Made by a program: the position numbers and the translations under genes. Below, in pieces: positions 15,764 to 24,702 of a DNA stretch of 64,000 bases. How positions within the stretch are numbered: the stretch's first letter is position 1; each line of letters starts with the position of its first letter. Under the pieces are notes generated by a model. It had not been told where the DNA came from. It was given only the letters and a program-made list of their open reading frames with translations, and ran no database searches. The DNA is from Candidatus Krumholzibacteriia bacterium (lineage in GTDB: Bacteria > Krumholzibacteriota > Krumholzibacteriia > WVZY01 > JAKEHA01): contig JAOUHG010000002.1 of NCBI GenBank assembly GCA_029865265.1, positions 181,933-245,932 of the forward strand. The letters run 5' to 3'.

Positions 15764-16401
15764 GTCAGTTCACCCCCTGCCGCCTCGTCGGCGCCGGTCT
15801 GTTCCAGCTCCTCGATGAGCGCGCGTAGCGCCTGGCGGGCATAGAACAGCCGGGACATCACGGTCCCGATGGGCACGTCCAGCACCTCGGCGATCTCCTT
15901 GTAGGAGAGGTCCTTGAAGTTCTTGAGCACGATGATCTCCCGGTGATCCTCGGAGAGACGGGCGATGGCGGCGCGCACGATCCGCCTGCGCTCCTCGCTC
16001 TCCAGGTTGTCGAGCGGGGTGGGACGCGGGCACGCGATCTCGCGGTGAAAGTCATCCGCGTCGATGGAGAGGTTGCGCCGGCCCCGCTGCACGAAGTTGA
16101 GACAGTGGTTGCGCAGGATGCGATACAGCCACGGGTAGAAGGGGCGCCCGGCCTCGAAGCGGCCGCGCGCGTGGTAGGCCTTGATGAACGCCTCCTGCGA
16201 CAGGTCGCGGGCGTCCTCCGCGTTGCCCACGAAACCGTACGCCACCAGGAAGGCGTCGGTCATGTAACGGCGTACCAGCGTCTCGTAGGAGCGCTTGTCA
16301 CCACGCTTCCAGCCGGCAATGATTTCGTTTTCGTTGTCTTCGGTCACGATGGGTTCCGCCAGGACCGGGCCCGCGACCGCCAGCTGCAATCGGGTTGCCA
16401 T
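15760..16401 (-). CDS. RNA polymerase ECF-type sigma factor
   Basis: This 213-residue sigma-70 family protein has region 2 (about 40-108; YETLVRRYMTDAFLVAYGFVGN, DARDLSQEAFIKAY, WLYRILRNHCLNF). Region 4 lies at about 140-195 (LSEDHREIIVLKNFKDLSYKEIAEVLDVPIGTVMSRLFYAR). An N-terminal extension of about 25 residues precedes region 2. GGGAGG lies five bases before the ATG. It would direct RNA polymerase to a regulon controlled by the adjacent anti-sigma factor. The upstream promoter looks like a housekeeping type, so expression may be constitutive with control by the anti-sigma factor. Confidence 0.95.
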   Translation of the reverse strand: MATRLQLAVAGPVLAEPIVTEDNENEIIAGWKRGDKRSYETLVRRYMTDAFLVAYGFVGNAEDARDLSQEAFIKAYHARGRFEAGRPFYPWLYRILRNHCLNFVQRGRRNLSIDADDFHREIACPRPTPLDNLESEERRRIVRAAIARLSEDHREIIVLKNFKDLSYKEIAEVLDVPIGTVMSRLFYARQALRALIEELEQTGADEAAGGELT

Positions 16402-16453
16402 AATAGCCTCCCTACCCGCGGCCGGGGCGCCTATTCACACGAACGGAGCACCC

Positions 16454-16482
16454 ATTGTATCGTCTCCGCCAACCCGTTGCAA
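16454..16482 (-). promoter_or_regulatory. Sigma-70 type promoter of the ECF sigma operon
   Basis: On the minus strand TTGCAA (16477-16482), a 17-base spacer and TACAAT (16454-16459) match the consensus at four and five positions. The start near 16447 gives a leader of about 46 bases before the sigma gene. An A/T run adjoins the -35 on its upstream side. Confidence 0.55.
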
Positions 16483-16585
16483 AAAAAAGAATTGCCAATT
16501 GAGCTTTGCCAGCCGACGCGGGCCTGGGGTAGGGTGATGGCGCCGCGACGCCGGCGTCTCACCCGCAACCGAGGACCCACGATTC

Positions 16586-18187
16586 ATGACCGATTTCCGC
16601 TCGTTTCTCGCCGTCCACCTCGAGCAGATCGAGGCCCTCTCCCGGGAGGTCAACCTGGCGTACTGGAACGCCACCACCTCCGGCAGCCCGGACGCGTTCG
16701 CGCGCTACTCCGAGCTCGAGGTTCGTCTGCAGACGGTGTACACCAGCCAGGACGACTTTGCGCGCGTCCGCCACTGGCGTGAAACCGGCGACGGGATGGA
16801 TGCGTTGGAGCGCCGCCAGCTCGACCTTCTCCACCACGCCTACCTGCGCAACCAGATCGACCCGGCGAAGATCGAGGCCATGACGCGCCTCTCCAGCAAG
16901 ATCGTGCAGGCGTTCGGGACCTTTCGCGCGAGCGCGGATGGCCGCGAGCTGACCGGCAACGAGGTGCGTAACGTGCTGAAGCAGAGCGATGACGCCGCCT
17001 ACCGCAAACGCGTGTGGGAGGCGGACAAGGCGGTGGGGAGCGAAGTCAGGGACGACCTTCTCGAACTGGTGCGGCTTCGCAACGAGGTGGCGCGATCGGT
17101 GGGCTTCTCCGACTACTACGTCATGTCGCTCGAGCTGGCGGAGCAGCACGCGCCGGATCTCGAGCAGCTGTTCCGCCGCCTGGACGAGCTGACCCGGGAA
17201 CCGTTCGCGCGCGAGAAAGCGGAGGTTGACGCGTTCCTGTCGGCGCGTTTCGGAGTTCCCGCCAGGGACCTGCGGCCCTGGCACTACGACGATCCCTACT
17301 TCCAGGAGGCGCCGCGCATCTTCGAGGTCGATTTCGACCGCTTCTACCGGGACGCCGACGTGGTGGACCTCTCGCGCCGTTTCTTCGACGGGATCGGCCT
17401 GGACGTGAACCAGATCATCGCCAACAGCGATCTGTACGAACGTCCCGGCAAGGAGCAGCACGCCTACTGTATCGACATCGACCGGCGCGGTGACGTGCGA
17501 GTGCTCGCCAATGTCCACAACGACGAGAACTGGGCCGGCACCATGCTGCACGAACTGGGTCACGCGGTATACGACAGTTACATCGACCCGTCGCTGCCCT
17601 TCCTGCTGCGTGAGCACGCACACGTGTTCGCCACCGAGGCCATTGCGATGCTCTTCGGCCGTCTCTCCAAGGATGCGGGCTGGATCGACCGCATGGTGGG
17701 TGTGCCGGCGGGCGAACGCGAGGAACTGGCACGCGCGTCGCAGATGAGTTCGCGTCTCGCACAGATCGTGTTTGCGCGCTGGTGCCAGGTGATGGTGGCG
17801 TTCGAGCGCGCGCTGTACGCGGATCCGGAGCGCGATCTCAACCGGCTGTGGTGGGACCTGGTGGAAGAGTTCCAGCTGGTGGCGCGCCCCGATGGCCGCG
17901 ACGAGCCGGACTGGGCGGCCAAGATTCACGTGGTGTCGGCGCCGGTGTACTACCACAACTACATGCTCGGCGAGCTGTTCGCCTCGCAGCTGGACTACGC
18001 GATCCGCAACGGGATCTTCGGCGGTGAAGACGCGGGGGGCTCGATTGTGGGTGACGAGCGCGTAGGAGCGTTCCTGCGCGAACGCGTGTTCTTCGCCGGC
18101 AAGCGCTACCCGTGGGATGAACTGGTGAGACGCGCGAGCGGAGAGGCGCTGGACCCACGCCACTTCGTTGCGCAGTTCGTGCGCTGA
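16586..18187 (+). CDS. M2-like (peptidyl-dipeptidase A family) zinc metallopeptidase
   Basis: This 533-residue protein resembles the bacterial M2 (angiotensin-converting-enzyme-like) peptidases, which cut short peptides from the C-terminus. The HELGH zinc motif is at residues 322-326, with a likely third ligand Glu351 in ATEAIAMLFG. The helical N-terminal half (about 1-230) matches the family, as do the HNYMLGELFASQLDYAI segment and the closing region. No signal peptide is seen, so it is probably cytoplasmic. It has a GAGGA site about ten bases before the ATG. It is divergent from the sigma operon and converges on fbp with nine bases between stops. An M3 assignment is the alternative. Confidence 0.85.
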   Translation: MTDFRSFLAVHLEQIEALSREVNLAYWNATTSGSPDAFARYSELEVRLQTVYTSQDDFARVRHWRETGDGMDALERRQLDLLHHAYLRNQIDPAKIEAMTRLSSKIVQAFGTFRASADGRELTGNEVRNVLKQSDDAAYRKRVWEADKAVGSEVRDDLLELVRLRNEVARSVGFSDYYVMSLELAEQHAPDLEQLFRRLDELTREPFAREKAEVDAFLSARFGVPARDLRPWHYDDPYFQEAPRIFEVDFDRFYRDADVVDLSRRFFDGIGLDVNQIIANSDLYERPGKEQHAYCIDIDRRGDVRVLANVHNDENWAGTMLHELGHAVYDSYIDPSLPFLLREHAHVFATEAIAMLFGRLSKDAGWIDRMVGVPAGEREELARASQMSSRLAQIVFARWCQVMVAFERALYADPERDLNRLWWDLVEEFQLVARPDGRDEPDWAAKIHVVSAPVYYHNYMLGELFASQLDYAIRNGIFGGEDAGGSIVGDERVGAFLRERVFFAGKRYPWDELVRRASGEALDPRHFVAQFVR

Positions 18188-18196
18188 CCCGATCCG

Positions 18197-19228
18197 TCAG
18201 CCGTCGTACTTCGCGATCAATTCCTCGGCCTTCTCGACCAGTTCGCGATTACCAACGAAGACCGGCGTGCGCTGGTGCAGGGACGTGGGCTTCACGTCGA
18301 GCACCGGACCGCGGCCCGTCGACCCGTATCCGCCCGCCTGTTCGATGAGGTAGGACATCGGCACCGCCTCGTACAGGAGACGCAGCTTCCCCTGCGGCTT
18401 CCTGGGATCCTTGGTATCCGCCGGGTAGTAGAACACACCGCCGCCCAGCAGAGTGCGGTGCACGTCGGCCACCATGGAACCGATGTAGCGCAGCCCCAGC
18501 GCGCGCGCATTCCCCTCCTCCCCCTGCAGCCAGCGCGTGTAGTGGCGCACCCCCTCGGTCCAGTACTTCTCGTTGCCCTGGTTCACGCTGTAGTAGCGCG
18601 GCTTCTCGGGAATGCGGATGTTGGGGTGCGAGAGCAGAAACTCGCCGATGGTGGGATCCAGGGTGAAACCGTTGACGCCGTGCCCGGTCGTATAGATGAG
18701 CATGGTGCTCGACCCGTACACCAGATACCCGCCCGCGACGATCTCGCTCCCGCTCTGCAGGACGTCCTCCGCGGTGCCGGGACCGGACGGGGTCCGGCGG
18801 CGGAAGATGGCGAAGATGGTTCCCACGGCCACGTTGAAGTCGATGTTGGTGGAGCCGTCGAGCGGATCGAACACCAGCACATAGTCGCCCTTGGGGTACG
18901 GCTCCGGGATGGGGATGATCTCCTTCTCCTCTTCGGACGCCATGCAGCACAGGCGGCCGGTGTGGTCCGTCAGCTGATAGATGGTGCGCTGCGCATAGAC
19001 GTCGAGCTTCTGCACCTCTTCACCCTGCACGTTCTCGTGTCCGGCGGAACCCAGGATGTCGGCCAGCCCCGCTCGCTGCGTTCGGCTCGCGATGAGCTTG
19101 CCGGCGAGGGCGAGGTCGTACAGGAGATTGGTAAGCGAACCCGAGGAATCGGGGAATCGCTCCTGCTCCATGAGGATGTGCCGTTCGATGGTGATGACGC
19201 CGGATGCGGGCGGGTTCGGCTGCGACAA
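18197..19228 (-). CDS. fbp: Class I fructose-1,6-bisphosphatase
   Basis: This enzyme removes the 1-phosphate of fructose 1,6-bisphosphate in gluconeogenesis. The 343 residues show the class I metal site [12 protein letters not shown] (near 108), [10 protein letters not shown] before it, and substrate-binding segments [23 protein letters not shown] and [25 protein letters not shown]. The start is TTG, supported by GGAGG six bases upstream. It probably leads a unit of its own, co-directional with but downstream of two outer-membrane protein genes. With gapA, pgk and tpiA elsewhere in the window it implies a working lower glycolysis/gluconeogenesis route. Confidence 0.96.
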   Translation of the reverse strand: MSQPNPPASGVITIERHILMEQERFPDSSGSLTNLLYDLALAGKLIASRTQRAGLADILGSAGHENVQGEEVQKLDVYAQRTIYQLTDHTGRLCCMASEEEKEIIPIPEPYPKGDYVLVFDPLDGSTNIDFNVAVGTIFAIFRRRTPSGPGTAEDVLQSGSEIVAGGYLVYGSSTMLIYTTGHGVNGFTLDPTIGEFLLSHPNIRIPEKPRYYSVNQGNEKYWTEGVRHYTRWLQGEEGNARALGLRYIGSMVADVHRTLLGGGVFYYPADTKDPRKPQGKLRLLYEAVPMSYLIEQAGGYGSTGRGPVLDVKPTSLHQRTPVFVGNRELVEKAEELIAKYDG

Positions 19229-19247
19229 TGGGGGCCTCCGAAGGGTG

Positions 19248-19844
19248 CTACCAGTACCAGTTGAGTTGGAGATTGATGCCGTAAACGTAGGCGCGGTCGA
19301 AGGTATCGTCGCTCACCGCGAGATACAGCACGTCGAAATCGGCGCCCAGCGCGAAGCGCGTGGTGAGCCGGACCTCGTAGCCCACTGCGAGCAGAACCGC
19401 GAGGCCGGGATCCGGAGAGTAGCTCGCCGCCTCCGAAAACGAGGTGGCGTCGGCGTCGACCGACGCGTCCGCGACGCCGAGCCCCAGACGGAGCATGAAG
19501 CCCTGGTTGCCAGGAAAGTACGTTACCGCGGCCACCATGCCGGACAGCGTGACACGCCAGGGAATGCTGCCGTCGAGCGTCTTGTATTCGTAGTCCTTGG
19601 CCCAGCGCATGTACTCCGCGCCGAGCAGGAGGTTCTGGCGCAACGCCCAGCCCAGGCGCAGGTTCAGCGTCCCCGACGACTCCGTCTGCTGTTGCCCGGC
19701 GAGCTCCACCTTGCCCCAGTCCGCCCCGTAACCGGCACCCGCGTAGATGCCGTTGCGCACGTGCGGTTCCGCGCGGCCCGGCATCGGCATTGCCGCCAGC
19801 GCCAGCACGAGCAGCAGACCATGAACGCTCTTGCGTGCCGTCAT
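19248..19844 (-). CDS. Outer-membrane beta-barrel protein, 198 residues
   Basis: A signal peptide ending near PGRAEP is followed by alternating hydrophobic and polar strands typical of an eight-stranded barrel ([60 protein letters not shown]). The last strand ends with an aromatic residue (NLQLNWYW), as expected for BAM-dependent insertion. No specific family is recognised; OmpA/OmpW-like porin domains are the nearest type. It lies six bases after another barrel gene with no ribosome site of its own, so it is probably translated by coupling. Confidence 0.8.
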   Translation of the reverse strand: MTARKSVHGLLLVLALAAMPMPGRAEPHVRNGIYAGAGYGADWGKVELAGQQQTESSGTLNLRLGWALRQNLLLGAEYMRWAKDYEYKTLDGSIPWRVTLSGMVAAVTYFPGNQGFMLRLGLGVADASVDADATSFSEAASYSPDPGLAVLLAVGYEVRLTTRFALGADFDVLYLAVSDDTFDRAYVYGINLQLNWYW

Positions 19845-19850
19845 GAGAAA

Positions 19851-20537
19851 CTAGAAGCGAACCATGACACCGACGATCAGCGACTGGATGATCTGGTTGC
19901 CCTTCGGCTCATCGCGGGATCCGTTGACCGGCTGCAGCAGGTCGCCCGGCGCGAAGTCGCCGTTGAGATTGGCGGTGTAGGTGTACTTGGCATAGGCGGT
20001 CCAGTAGTCGCTCATGGCGTACTGGATGCCGACGGTGCCGGAAACGGACATACCGCTCACGCTCTCCATGCTTTTGTCGACGACGCCCTCGATGATCACG
20101 TCGTCGGCCGAGGTGCTGAAGTAGCCCACCTGCGCCTCGAGGTAGGGATTGGTGCGTGCGCGCGGCACCGCGATGAAGCGCGCGGAGCCGTAGTAGATGC
20201 TGGTGGAGATCGCGCCCCCCTCGACCTCCTGGATTCCCTGGTAGCCCAGCAGGCCCTTGGCCTGCAGGTGGTTGAGCCCGAAACTCATGGTGTTGAACCC
20301 GGCGTTCACTTCTAGCCACGGAAAGATGGACGCGCCCGCCCCGAGGCCGAACGAGAAGGCGGAATCCCACAGTTCGTCCCAGATGGAAGGAGAGGTCGGC
20401 AGGGCGCCGCCACCCTCGACAAAGATCTGAAACCGGTGCGGAAGCCTCAGGTACTGGGGCTCGGTGGTCTGCGCCTGTACGACGCCGGCCGGCACGGCGG
20501 CCAGCAACAGGAGCGTGACAAGAAAAGCTCGTTTCAT
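19851..20537 (-). CDS. Outer-membrane beta-barrel protein, 228 residues
   Basis: The protein starts with a signal peptide (KRAFLVTLLLLAAVPAGVVQAQ) and continues as amphipathic strands with Gly and aromatic residues (FSFGLGAGASIFPWLEVNAGFN, YLEAQVGYFSTSADDV, YWTAYAKYTYTANL). It ends in GVMVRF with a terminal Phe, the signature of outer-membrane barrels. The open frame continues far upstream to 21152 inside rtcB, but the signal peptide and a GGAG site nine bases away fix the start at 20537. It pairs with the following barrel gene. Function is unknown; a porin or structural role is possible. Confidence 0.82.
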   Translation of the reverse strand: MKRAFLVTLLLLAAVPAGVVQAQTTEPQYLRLPHRFQIFVEGGGALPTSPSIWDELWDSAFSFGLGAGASIFPWLEVNAGFNTMSFGLNHLQAKGLLGYQGIQEVEGGAISTSIYYGSARFIAVPRARTNPYLEAQVGYFSTSADDVIIEGVVDKSMESVSGMSVSGTVGIQYAMSDYWTAYAKYTYTANLNGDFAPGDLLQPVNGSRDEPKGNQIIQSLIVGVMVRF

Positions 20538-20691
20538 TCTGTGAATCTCCTCTGTCGTCGTCGGCGCGACGGCACCCGCCCGGCGGGCGTTCGCGCCATG
20601 CTGACAGCAATTGCGATACGATTCGGGAAGGCCGGGTGAAGCGGCCCCGGTGACCTGGCCTGGGCGTAAATGGCGCCGTTTCAGGGGCGTC

Positions 20692-20720
20692 ATCATAGCG
20701 CAAGCGTCGGGCGCGTTGAA
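20692..20720 (-). promoter_or_regulatory. Possible promoter of the two-barrel operon
   Basis: On the minus strand TTCAAC (20715-20720), a 17-base spacer and TATGAT (20692-20697) form a promoter with a good -10 and a weak -35. It would give a leader of about 145 bases before the barrel gene at 20537. Confidence 0.38.
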
Positions 20721-20743
20721 GCCCCAAAATCCGCCGGCGCGGC

Positions 20744-22189
20744 TCAGCCCTTGATGACGCCCAGGGGACGGATGCGCACCGTCTTGCGGATGATCCCCGC
20801 CGCGTCCAGCGTGTTCACCACCTCGGAGACGTCCTTGTAGGCCTCCGGCATCTCTTCGGCGAGGGTCCTGCGGTCCCGCGCCATCACCACCACGCCTTGC
20901 CGCTTGAGTTCGTCCACGATGGAGCGGCCGGCACCCCGCCGCACGGCCGAGCGGCGGGACATGCGCCGGCCTGCCCCGTGGCAACTGGAATAAAACGGGT
21001 GCTCGCCCGGCGGTGCCGCACCCACGCAGACGTACGACGCGGTGCCCATGTCCCCGGGCACCAGCACCGGCTGGCCGACCGGGCGGTAGGCGGCGGGGAC
21101 ACGGTCGTCGCCGGGCGGGAGCGCACGCGTGGCTCCCTTGCGGTGGACGCACACCGCGCGCGGCCCGGCACCCACCGTGTGGGTTTCGATCTTCGCGATG
21201 TTGTGCGAGATGTCGTAGACGAGGCGGAAGCCCAGCCGATCGGGTGTGGTTTCAAAGACGCCGGCCACGGCGCGCTCCGCGAGGACCATGAGCACCTGGC
21301 GATTGGCCCACGCGAAGTTCGCCGCCGCGCGCATCGCGGCCAGATAACGGCGCCCCAGCTCCGAGTCGAGCGGTGCCGCGGCCAGCTGGCGATCGGGAAG
21401 CTCGAAGGAGAAGCGGGTGCGGTTCATTTCCTGCAGGAAGTCGGTGCACACCTGGTGGCCGAGGCCGCGTGATCCGCAGTGAATGAGGATGGTGACACCC
21501 CCCGCCTCGAGACCGAGCGCGGCGGCCGCCGCATCGTCGAAGACCTCTTCCACCCAGCCAAGTTCGACGAAGTGGTTGCCCGATCCCACGGAGCCGACCT
21601 GCCGACGGCCGCGTTCAATGGCCTGCGCGGACACCTGCGACGGATCCGCGCCCTCCATGGCGCCCGCCTCCTCGCAGTACTCGAGATCGCGCGCGCAGCC
21701 GAAACCCCGTTCCACCGCGTAGCCGGCGCCATCCTGCAGAACGCTCGCCGTCTCCGCCGTGCTCAGCGCGCCCATGCCGGAGACGTGCGGCGCTGGCCCG
21801 CACGGGAGCGCGTGGAAGAGTGCACGCACGATTGCGTCCATGCGCGGCAGCACTTCTTCGCGGGTCAGCTGCGAGCCCACCAGCCGCACCCCGCAGTTGA
21901 TGTCGTAACCAACCCCGCCGGGCGATATCACGCCCTCTTCGTCCAGCAGCGTGGCGGCCACACCGCCGATGGGAAAACCGTAGCCCAGGTGCATATCCGG
22001 CATCGCCCAGGAGTAGCCGACAACGCCTGGCAGGTGCGCCACGTTGGCCACCTGCTCCACGGCCGCATCCTCACGGATGTCGGCCATGAGCCGTTCGCTG
22101 GCGAGAATGCGCCCCGGCACCCGCATGCCCCCGGTTTGCGGGATCTCCCACAGGTAGGGGCCCCGGCGCCGGATGCGGGCGTTACTCAC
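20744..22189 (-). CDS. rtcB: RNA-splicing ligase RtcB
   Basis: RtcB joins RNA 2',3'-cyclic phosphate or 3'-phosphate ends to 5'-hydroxyl ends, using GTP and manganese. The 481 residues contain all key motifs: PDMHLGYGFPIGG, GGVGYDINCGVRL, GSGNHFVE, HCGSRGLGHQ, ISHNIAK, HRKGATRA, PGDMGTASYV and SCHGAGRRMSR with the guanylylated His. The start is a GTG overlapping the end of the SAM-hydrolase gene by eight bases, with GAGGTG upstream; the longer frame is not homologous. It is the third gene of a patatin, SAM-hydrolase, RtcB run and lacks the usual RtcA or RtcR neighbours. Confidence 0.96.
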   Translation of the reverse strand: MSNARIRRRGPYLWEIPQTGGMRVPGRILASERLMADIREDAAVEQVANVAHLPGVVGYSWAMPDMHLGYGFPIGGVAATLLDEEGVISPGGVGYDINCGVRLVGSQLTREEVLPRMDAIVRALFHALPCGPAPHVSGMGALSTAETASVLQDGAGYAVERGFGCARDLEYCEEAGAMEGADPSQVSAQAIERGRRQVGSVGSGNHFVELGWVEEVFDDAAAAALGLEAGGVTILIHCGSRGLGHQVCTDFLQEMNRTRFSFELPDRQLAAAPLDSELGRRYLAAMRAAANFAWANRQVLMVLAERAVAGVFETTPDRLGFRLVYDISHNIAKIETHTVGAGPRAVCVHRKGATRALPPGDDRVPAAYRPVGQPVLVPGDMGTASYVCVGAAPPGEHPFYSSCHGAGRRMSRRSAVRRGAGRSIVDELKRQGVVVMARDRRTLAEEMPEAYKDVSEVVNTLDAAGIIRKTVRIRPLGVIKG

Positions 22190-22997
22190 CCCCCACCTCG
22201 AAGCGAATCTGTGCCGGTTCCGTGCCGGGAAAACGGTCGCTCGCCCTGCCCTCGCGCACCGCGGCCTCCACACGGCCCCAGCTGTTCACGATCGTAAGCA
22301 GCTCTCCGGGCGCACCATCCGCGTAGGTGCGTCGCAGCGGCCCCGCGTCAACACCCCCCACCGACACGAGGCATGCGCCGGCGCCCAGCGTGCGCTCCAC
22401 CACGGCGCCCGGGATGTCGGTGAGTATGTTCCCGAACCGGTCGATCATGCGTCCCGTCCCCGTCACCCGCCCGGGCCCGGTTGACACGCTGGGCACGTCG
22501 CGCAGGACGACCACGTCGCCGGCGGGCCCGCCGAAGTCACCCGGCGCCGCCCCGCGCGCAATCCCGGCCGCAACCGGGACGAAGAGATCGCGCCCGTGGA
22601 AGGTGGCACCGCGCGCGTGAGGCCCCGCCACCCGCTGCGCCGCATCGCCGGAGATTTCGTGAATGCGGGTGGCGGGCAGGGCGGCGAGCACGTCGCTCAA
22701 CAGGCCGTTGTCGGGCAGCACCGCAACCCGCTGGTCGAGTTCCGCGACCAGCGCGCGCCGCGCGCTGCCCACACCGGGATCCACCACCGCCACGACCACC
22801 GCGTCGCGCGGCAGATAGTCGAGCGCCAGTGCGAGAACGAAACTCGCCTGGCGGATGTCGTGGGCGTGCATCTGGTGGGAGAGATCGATCAGGGGGGAGG
22901 CTGGAGAGGCGGACGCGGCCACGGCGCGCAGGATCCCGGCGTAGAAACCGTCCTCACCGAAGTCGGTGATGAACACGATCGGACGCGCCCGCGCCAC
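22182..22997 (-). CDS. SAM hydrolase (S-adenosyl-L-methionine hydroxide adenosyltransferase, DUF62)
   Basis: This family splits S-adenosylmethionine into adenosine and methionine with water or hydroxide. The 271 residues show ITDFGEDGFYAG at the start, AHDIRQASFVLALALDYLPRDAVVVAVVDPGVGSARR, a PDNGLLSDVL segment and the C-terminal DRFGNILTDI with a beta domain. The start is GTG with GGAGAG six bases upstream, inside the end of the patatin gene. The stop overlaps the rtcB start. The enzyme may limit SAM or make adenosine; a link to RNA repair by RtcB is only suggested by position. Confidence 0.9.
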   Translation of the reverse strand: MARARPIVFITDFGEDGFYAGILRAVAASASPASPLIDLSHQMHAHDIRQASFVLALALDYLPRDAVVVAVVDPGVGSARRALVAELDQRVAVLPDNGLLSDVLAALPATRIHEISGDAAQRVAGPHARGATFHGRDLFVPVAAGIARGAAPGDFGGPAGDVVVLRDVPSVSTGPGRVTGTGRMIDRFGNILTDIPGAVVERTLGAGACLVSVGGVDAGPLRRTYADGAPGELLTIVNSWGRVEAAVREGRASDRFPGTEPAQIRFEVGGE

Positions 22998-23000
22998 GGC

Positions 23001-23822
23001 CTACTCTCCCAGCAGCTTGCGCGCAATGCGCGGTCCCAGACCTCCGGCGCGCTGCCAGACGTCCTTGAGGTCGGCGATGAGCCGCTTGGTGGCGTCGTAT
23101 CCGATCTCGATCATTTCCGCCGAGTGATCGAAATCGAACGAGCTGTACGCATCCACGTTGGGATGAACGACGAAGTCGGCCTTCTGCTCCGATATCGGGA
23201 AGTTCTTGCGCGCCATCAGTCCGGTCACCTGCACCACCAGCTGCAGGATGTTGCGCGGGCGCCGGTAGGTGGGGTCGACCGGGGCGAGGTGCGAGGCGAT
23301 GACGAACTCGGCCCCCAGTTCCTGGGCGGTTTCCACGGGGAGGTATTCGGACAGCCCGCCGTCCACGTAGTACTCCCCTTCGATCTCAACCGGCAGGTAG
23401 ATCTGCGGGATGCTGCAACTCGCCCGTACCGCGCGCGCCACCGAACCGTGCCGGAAGATCTTGCGATCGCCGGTGACGAGATTGGTGGCGACCACACCGC
23501 TGGGAATGGCCAGATCCTCGAAGTAGAGGTGGCCGATGGTTTCGGTGACGAATTCCTCGATGCGCTCGCTGGATATGAAGCCCATGCGGGTCAGCCGGAT
23601 GCTCACCAGTTTGCGCCAGCTCATGTTGGTGGCAACCGTCTCCATGGTGGAGATGGGCATCCCGGAGGCGAACATCGTCCCGACGATGCTCCCGCCGCTG
23701 GTTCCGGCCACGAACGACACCGGGATATCCGCCTCCACCAGCGCCTTGATCACCCCCACGTGGGTGACCGACTTGGCCGTCCCCCCGCTCAGGGCGAGCC
23801 CCACGGATGGCAGCTTCACCAT
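23001..23822 (-). CDS. Patatin-like phospholipase
   Basis: Patatin-type lipases cut acyl chains from lipids with a Ser-Asp dyad. The 273 residues have a glycine-rich oxyanion loop (LALSGGTAKSVTHVGVIKAL; a Lys replaces the usual Arg), the nucleophile motif GTSGGS with Ser in the centre, and DGGLSEYLPV with the catalytic Asp. No signal peptide or beta barrel is present, so it is likely cytoplasmic or peripheral. Homology starts at MVKLPSVGLALSGG, so the start is 23822, not the longer frame from 23867. Three bases separate it from the SAM-hydrolase gene. Confidence 0.9.
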   Translation of the reverse strand: MVKLPSVGLALSGGTAKSVTHVGVIKALVEADIPVSFVAGTSGGSIVGTMFASGMPISTMETVATNMSWRKLVSIRLTRMGFISSERIEEFVTETIGHLYFEDLAIPSGVVATNLVTGDRKIFRHGSVARAVRASCSIPQIYLPVEIEGEYYVDGGLSEYLPVETAQELGAEFVIASHLAPVDPTYRRPRNILQLVVQVTGLMARKNFPISEQKADFVVHPNVDAYSSFDFDHSAEMIEIGYDATKRLIADLKDVWQRAGGLGPRIARKLLGE

Positions 23823-23964
23823 CCCGGCCCCCCGGCGGCCGCCCCGGCCCGTCCAAAAAACCTGCAACCGGCCGGAGGTTGGGGGCGTCCAAGTACCAGA
23901 ACCCGGAGATCGCCGGGAACCCTGAGGGGGCCCCGGGCGTATTCACCAGACAAGGAGGTGCGCA

Positions 23965-24324
23965 ATGAAGACGCAGAAACGGGTCGTGGCACTGGGGATG
24001 GCCCTTGCGGTTGTGATTGCATTCCATTCATTTGCATATGCTTGCGACCACGCCGTGAAGACCGAGACGACGAAGATCGAAACCTACGTCCCGAGCCTGA
24101 CGGTGGACGTTGCGATGCCCCTCGAGGCCGTACGGGTCGGACACGTGTCCTTCGTGTGCACCCAGGCCATCGCCTGTGACGCGGCGAAGCCGACGACCGC
24201 GCAGACGGTGAAGCGCACCGCCCGGGTTGCCCTGACGCTTGGCCGCGCCCTCGTCACCACCGTCGGAGCCGTGGTGGATTCGCTGGTCGGGGCCGCCGTC
24301 GAAGCGACCGCCGGCCTGGTATAG
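23965..24324 (+). CDS. Small exported protein of unknown function
   Basis: I do not recognise this 119-residue protein. It has a clear signal peptide (about 1-26, ending SFAYA before CDHAVK), a middle part with two more Cys (FVCTQAIACDAAK) and a C-terminal amphipathic stretch rich in Val, Ala and Thr that could lie on a membrane. An AAGGAGG lies eight bases before the ATG, making it well translated. It is divergent from the patatin gene and converges on cutA with a single base between stops. The three Cys near the mature N-terminus are its most notable trait. Confidence 0.68.
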   Translation: MKTQKRVVALGMALAVVIAFHSFAYACDHAVKTETTKIETYVPSLTVDVAMPLEAVRVGHVSFVCTQAIACDAAKPTTAQTVKRTARVALTLGRALVTTVGAVVDSLVGAAVEATAGLV

Positions 24325-24325
24325 G

Positions 24326-24670
24326 TCACCGGGGATCTCGCCCTTCCCGTCCGACGCTGTCGGAGAGAAAGCGTCGATAGGGATCGGTCACCTTGATCAC
24401 GGGAAGCCCCACCACCTCCGGCACCGCGTACGGGTGAACCTCGGTGACCCGCCTGGCCAGTTCCGGAAAGAGATCCCGCGCCGTCTTCGCGATCATCATC
24501 GCCTCTGCTTCTTCCACCACACCATCGTCCCACCGATACACGCTGCGACACTCGGGCAGCACGTTCACGCACGCCGCCAGCCGCTCTTCGATCAGAACGC
24601 GCGCAATGCGCCGCGCGTCCGCAACGGTCGGAGCGGTGATCAGCACAACGAGGAAGTCGGCATGGCTCAT
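24326..24670 (-). CDS. cutA: Divalent-cation tolerance protein CutA
   Basis: CutA is a small trimeric protein linked to copper and other divalent-metal tolerance. The 114 residues carry the family markers: ITAPTVADARRIARVLIEERLAACVNVLP, YRWDDGVVEEAEAMMIAKT and the HPYAVPEVVGLPV segment with the conserved PY-P-E. A TTG six codons upstream would add six residues, but MSHADFLVV fits the family start better; neither has a good ribosome site. It lies downstream of a ZIP metal transporter by 32 bases on the same strand, which fits metal homeostasis. Confidence 0.92.
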   Translation of the reverse strand: MSHADFLVVLITAPTVADARRIARVLIEERLAACVNVLPECRSVYRWDDGVVEEAEAMMIAKTARDLFPELARRVTEVHPYAVPEVVGLPVIKVTDPYRRFLSDSVGREGRDPR

Positions 24671-24702
24671 GTGACGATTGATCGGCAATCACGACGACCG
24701 AA

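Noticed and set aside
16506..16535. Promoter for the M2-like peptidase (TTGCCA, 18 bases, TAGGGT)
   Set aside because: The -10 matches at only three positions in a GC-rich background; too weak to list.
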